Shown piece by piece: positions 59,956 through 64,000 of a stretch of DNA of 64,000 bases. The DNA comes from Zychaea mexicana (lineage: Eukaryota; Mucoromycota; Mucoromycetes; Mucorales; Lichtheimiaceae), in NCBI RefSeq assembly GCF_025766255.1, contig NW_026516718.1:124001-188000 (forward strand), in the 5' to 3' direction. The first letter of the stretch is position 1. Each line of letters begins with the position of its first letter. The position numbers and the translations under genes are program-made. Under the pieces are notes generated by a model. That model did not search any database. It was not told the DNA's origin and saw nothing but the letters and a program-made list of their open reading frames with translations.

Positions 59956-62900
59956 ACACATTCTATATCCTACATTTTTCCAACACATCAAGTCAGCACT
60001 GCTAGATACAAGATACATATACTGTACTTACTTTGAGCTACGACAGCGGAAGACATAAAAAATATACGAGTACAATAAGCTCTCACGCTCAAACCAAATT
60101 GCTATGCTACTGTACCTTTATGCCTGATTCTTTTGTCCCTTTATGTACGCTACTTTTTCCCTCTAAATATGTTTTAAAATCTTAGCATTATTCCACAAAA
60201 ATGTCTTCATTTAATAAAGCATCAGTCTGCAAGAAGAAGTCTGCCGCACATCACCATGATACAAACTCCAAATCATTTTTCTCATATATAACATTATCTT
60301 ATTATGATGTTAAAAGCAAGATAGTCATGTTCTTCACCCCTTAGTATAACAGAACAGCTGCCAGAAATTTTGGATCAAGATACGTACATTGTCGTTTAAG
60401 TCAACAAATACACGTGGGAACCTTTTGACAGCAAGAGAGGACGAGGACCGGGAGTATCTCCCTTATTGTCTGTTCTCGATGTTCAAACACATTCTCTAGG
60501 TAATAAGTAAGCATTACCCTTTTCTCTAATATGCATTCTCTTTTAAGTGTGAACTAGCTTCTATGTGGGGTTTCTTCGGAAGAGAGCGATCGATCCAAAG
60601 TAAGGAGAAATACGAGAAGAACGAACCCAGCAGTTAGCAACACAACGATGCAAAATGTGCATAAAAGGAATACATAGTGTACGTGTGTAAGTAGAAGTGC
60701 CTTTGCTAATATTATGCTGTTTAATTAAACATCAGATGATAAAATGGCAAATTTGGGTACCAGCGTGCTCACACGAGACATTCAGCAATTCCAGGTAAGC
60801 TCTGGACAGCAACACCGTTATAAACGTTACTCATTTCTATGCATTGTACCACAATCTATGGTTGGAATAGTTGTTGCCACCTCGGTGGCACTTTCGGTGA
60901 AATTTTGCTATTAAGCATGGTTATGTGATTGACGGGCTACATATACGGAGTCTAGCAGTTACCATCTCATGGAAGGCGGGTACAGTATAATACATCTTTG
61001 CTAGATTGATGTTCTGTTGTTCTGGCGTTCGAGTAAACTGTTTTAGTAGCTAGGGCTGTTACAGGCTACAAACGCAATACAATCAAAAGTTGCCAAAGAT
61101 TTAATCTCGTTTATTTAAACGCTGTGCTTCTTCTCTCATGTCGTTTAAGGCTTGTAATACGAAGGGGATCGTAGGAGTTTACTGTACTATGAACTAAAAA
61201 CCCGATGCTGAGGAAGCCTATGCATGTCCGCCGACCCTTGATTGATCAGCGTAGCGTTTTGCTGCGGTGTTACATAATATTGTGGAGTACCTGAAGAAAT
61301 AAACCCTGAATCGGTGGTGTTATTTTTGGAAATATGAGCAGCCCTCTCGACTGCAAGCACCCGACATTATGGTGACCACGATCACTGCTCGCGTATCCTT
61401 TTCTTCGCTCGGAACAATAAGTTTTATAGCTATTAGTGGAGGAGGGGGCATTAAGAAGATTATCATAATGACGTGTTTGTATGATGTCTTTTTCGATTTA
61501 GGTGTCTTGCCGCTTTCAAGAAAACAAATGAGCAGTATGTTCTTCCAAAGCCCATTTGTCGAATAAGTAGTAGGTGCACTGGTTATTTTAGGGAGCAAAA
61601 GAGCGATTAGAGTTTTTGATCGCTAACAATCACGGCAGCGCATCGCCTTCCTGCATGAAAATGCACATCAATGGATCAGGGTTATTATAAGGCAGGAGCA
61701 TCTAAAATTAGATCTTCTTACCATATCTTGACTGGACTCTATTATTGTTGGCAGGACCCTGTGGCATTTAACTCACTCTCGCAGTTCAGCGGCGAAGATC
61801 GGAAGATGAATACTATTTTCTTCAGATAAAACTTCACATCAAATAAGTTACACTCAACCCCTTCAAACCATTTTCTTCGCAGCATTCAATTAATTTATAA
61901 ATTAATACCAACAAGTAGTGATAGAATACAGGCAAAATAAAGGTGTATAAGTAACAAATGCAGTCTGGCTACATTATTGTGAAACAGGATGATAAACGCT
62001 AAGTCTGAAGACTCGAAAGAGCACAGCTTTCAATGTTTGTTCGCAGTCAGATGATTAATTGCTTTTGTCAGCTCCCTTCACGCATTCACATAGCTATATT
62101 TCTGTTGAGTAACTGTCGAAAGTGAATATGGGAAATCACATGACATGCTTAGTTCATGGAACCAACAGTGGCAGTTTTATAGTAAAGCGCTATTACAATA
62201 AACAGTTACAAGCTTTCTAGATAAACGTCATCATCTTCATCTGATCACCCAGCAACGAATAGCAAACGTTGAACAGAGGACAAAGCATCATAAAGCGCCC
62301 TAATGAAAGTAGAAAATAGTTTCCAGTGTTCTGTGAACAGCCTTACTATATCAATGAATCAAGAAGAACAAACCAAGTGTTTGCTTATTCAGAACAAAAA
62401 ATTGAAGTTATAGCTATACCAGAGCAGGAAATAAGAAGCATGCATGGCGAGCTATTGTATACGATCTACATCAATCACACTGGTCAGAGTATTTTGCAGT
62501 ACAAATAACAGCAGCCAACATTACCATAAACAAATGCCAGGTTTCTCTCTAGTCCGAGAGCCGAGAGCCGTTAATGATAAGAACATACCATCAATAAACG
62601 CCTTTTTCTTTGTCACACAGCGTAACTTGTTTTGCATATGATGCATACTTAAGGTATATAAGGGCGCCTTCTTGCAGAATACAATTAGAACCTTCGTTTG
62701 TTTGATAAACAGGAAAATATGACGGATGTAGTATGTATAGCCAATGACCGTGTGCCACGGGATGTGAGAAAGGGTGCACGCATTAAAATTGACTTTTAAA
62801 CTTCTTAATATTTGGCGTCTTTCTTTTTGTGCTTCTCATTATATAGCCAGTCACTACAATTGTTTCCTTTATCGTAGTACGTGCTCATCGTCGTTATATA

Positions 62901-63111
62901 AATGTCCGTTAAGCAACTCTTCCACGATAAAATCGAACACTGGACACTGCCTCTGAAAGCCAGGATGTAAATAAGTTTGGTTTTATTTAAAAGCTCATAT
63001 CACATCATGATGAATATAATTTATGCGCCGATTGCCTTACAAGAATAATACATGAAATAAGAGAGTGTATGCGCCTATACATGATCTGTGGGAATACATC
63101 TTTGAGGAGAT
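59956..63111. other. 3.2-kb gene-poor stretch between two convergent zinc-finger genes
   Basis: AT-rich. A 17-codon exon-like piece at 60744-60794 (MANLGTSVLTRDIQQFQ, followed by GTAAGC) is the only coding-like signal. No transposon ends or long inverted repeats were found by eye. Confidence 0.5.
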
Positions 63112-63819
63112 CTAAGCACTGCTACATGCTTTGACTTTTTTTTTGTGCCTGGAGACAGCATCTGCGCGCGAAAATGATCGTCCACACAGTTCGCAGAAAT
63201 ACGTTCGATATTGCGCGTGTTCTTTTGTTGTCTGCAAATGCCGTCTGAGATCTTGTGGCCTCGTGAACGTCCAATTGCATATAGAACATGTTGTGTTTTC
63301 GTTTGCGTGCTTGGTATCATTGGCTTTAGAGGAGCTATATGACGGCCGATGGAGCAATGTTCGGCGTGTTGTGGAGTTTGCTATTGGTAACGGGTGTGTT
63401 GAATGAGTGGTTCTGTGCAAGGAATGGTTCGAGGCGGATGCTCTTCTCGGAGATGAATCGAAAGCTTCAAGATATGACGGGCAGCTGCTGCTCATAATGT
63501 AGTTGTTTTGGCAATAAGTGTTATCCGAGAGCGACAATAGCAATGACGTTATCGATGCCGCGTCGCTGGTAGTAATCGATGATGCCGATGAGCAATGTTG
63601 GCCGTTAGGATGTGAGGGAGAGACATCTGTAATTAAACAAGTAAACTGCTCAATAAATGTATTGGGTAGCATCGTCCATTGCTCGGCATGGGATGTGTTG
63701 TGGCAATAGGCGTATTCCAAAATCCGTCTAAGTTCGAATTCCCATTGTTGTATTGATGAGGAGGGATTGTTGTGGATGCTAGCATTATCGCTCATTTTCA
63801 AAGGAATAACAGTAGACAA
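63112..63819 (-). CDS. C2H2 zinc-finger protein (235 aa)
   Basis: Intronless. Start at 63819 (MSTVIPLKMSDNAS...) or 63795. The N-terminal 165 residues are Ser/Thr/His/Asn-rich and probably disordered, with FELRRILEYAYCHN as the only helical-looking stretch. Two C-terminal fingers: CSICNWTFTRPQDLRRHLQT followed by TKEH (C-x2-C-x12-H-x6-H), then CELCGRSFSRADAVSRHKKK followed by VKAC (C-x2-C-x12-H-x6-C). The fingers resemble those of 59644-59955 in spacing and in the FTR..DL.RH core. A DNA-binding transcription factor is likely; its targets are unknown. Confidence 0.85.
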   Translation of the reverse strand: MSTVIPLKMSDNASIHNNPSSSIQQWEFELRRILEYAYCHNTSHAEQWTMLPNTFIEQFTCLITDVSPSHPNGQHCSSASSITTSDAASITSLLLSLSDNTYCQNNYIMSSSCPSYLEAFDSSPRRASASNHSLHRTTHSTHPLPIANSTTRRTLLHRPSYSSSKANDTKHANENTTCSICNWTFTRPQDLRRHLQTTKEHAQYRTYFCELCGRSFSRADAVSRHKKKVKACSSA

Positions 63820-64000
63820 GGCGGATAAAAACGAATGGTGCTAATAAACAAGCCTGTGAGAACACCAATAACGATAGCACGCGAATGTATAAAATTTATA
63901 TGCAAAGGGCTTATGGCTATAGCTTACGCGTATTTTGGCGAGAAAGGAGTGGTATTTGACAAATGATACAAATGTTGTTAATGTTGTTGCACGTCGTGTC
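63820..64000. promoter_or_regulatory. Upstream region of the 235-aa zinc-finger gene
   Basis: Contains TATAAAATTTATA at 63888-63900, which also reads as TATAAATTTTATA on the minus strand, about 70 nt upstream of the start. The rest is outside the window. Confidence 0.5.

Overview
The window is nuclear DNA of a fungus. Almost every gene is broken by short GT-AG introns (about 50 to 140 nt), donors are mostly GTAAGT-like and acceptors TAG or CAG. Several products are fungal (HOM3-type aspartate kinase, AUR1-type inositol phosphorylceramide synthase, SHO1-like osmosensor, metacaspase). A UFL1-type UFMylation ligase, not present in the common yeasts, points to an early-diverging lineage, most plausibly Mucoromycota. 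The species cannot be named from the sequence. All gene models were assembled by eye from splice signals, reading frame and remembered family motifs; no search was run.

Layout, left to right. 1-5.1 kb: the 3' end of a SUMO-activating enzyme gene (AOS1/SAE1), aspartate kinase (minus), and a divergent Pus1-type tRNA pseudouridine synthase. 5.4-12.8 kb, all plus: an unrecognised 316-aa coiled-coil-like protein, an NRAMP metal transporter, a 100-aa single-LIM protein and a short-chain dehydrogenase. 13.2-19.4 kb, minus: a long uncharacterised protein with an RGG tract in its middle (two annotators could easily split it), then the spliceosomal WD40 protein SMU1. 20-26.7 kb, plus: a type I DnaJ protein, a metacaspase and the Golgi retrieval receptor RER1. 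28.5-35.7 kb, minus: AUR1, the 40S assembly factor LTV1, and a biotin carboxylase plus biotin carrier protein without a carboxyltransferase. 35.7-38.1 kb: a gene-poor stretch with a diverged direct repeat. 38.1-50.5 kb: a CaMK-type kinase (plus), exocyst subunit SEC8 and UFL1 (both minus), and a SHO1-like SH3 membrane protein (plus, divergent from UFL1). 50.5-64 kb is sparser: a small polyQ/polyHis ORF, RAB11/YPT3, ribosomal protein eL38, and two small C2H2 zinc-finger genes about 3 kb apart and pointing at each other.

There is no operon logic, but there are links: RAB11 and SEC8 act in the same exocytic step, RER1 and AUR1 work in the Golgi/early secretory pathway, LTV1 and eL38 belong to ribosome production, and SMU1 belongs to the spliceosome.

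The most interesting feature is splicing. Four conserved genes seem to need exons of 3, 10, 11 and 15 nt (metacaspase, NRAMP, RER1, DnaJ). In each case the tiny exon restores a residue or motif conserved in the family. The 3-nt exon in the metacaspase is the best candidate for something unusual. I saw no CRISPR array, rRNA, recognisable tRNA or intact transposon.
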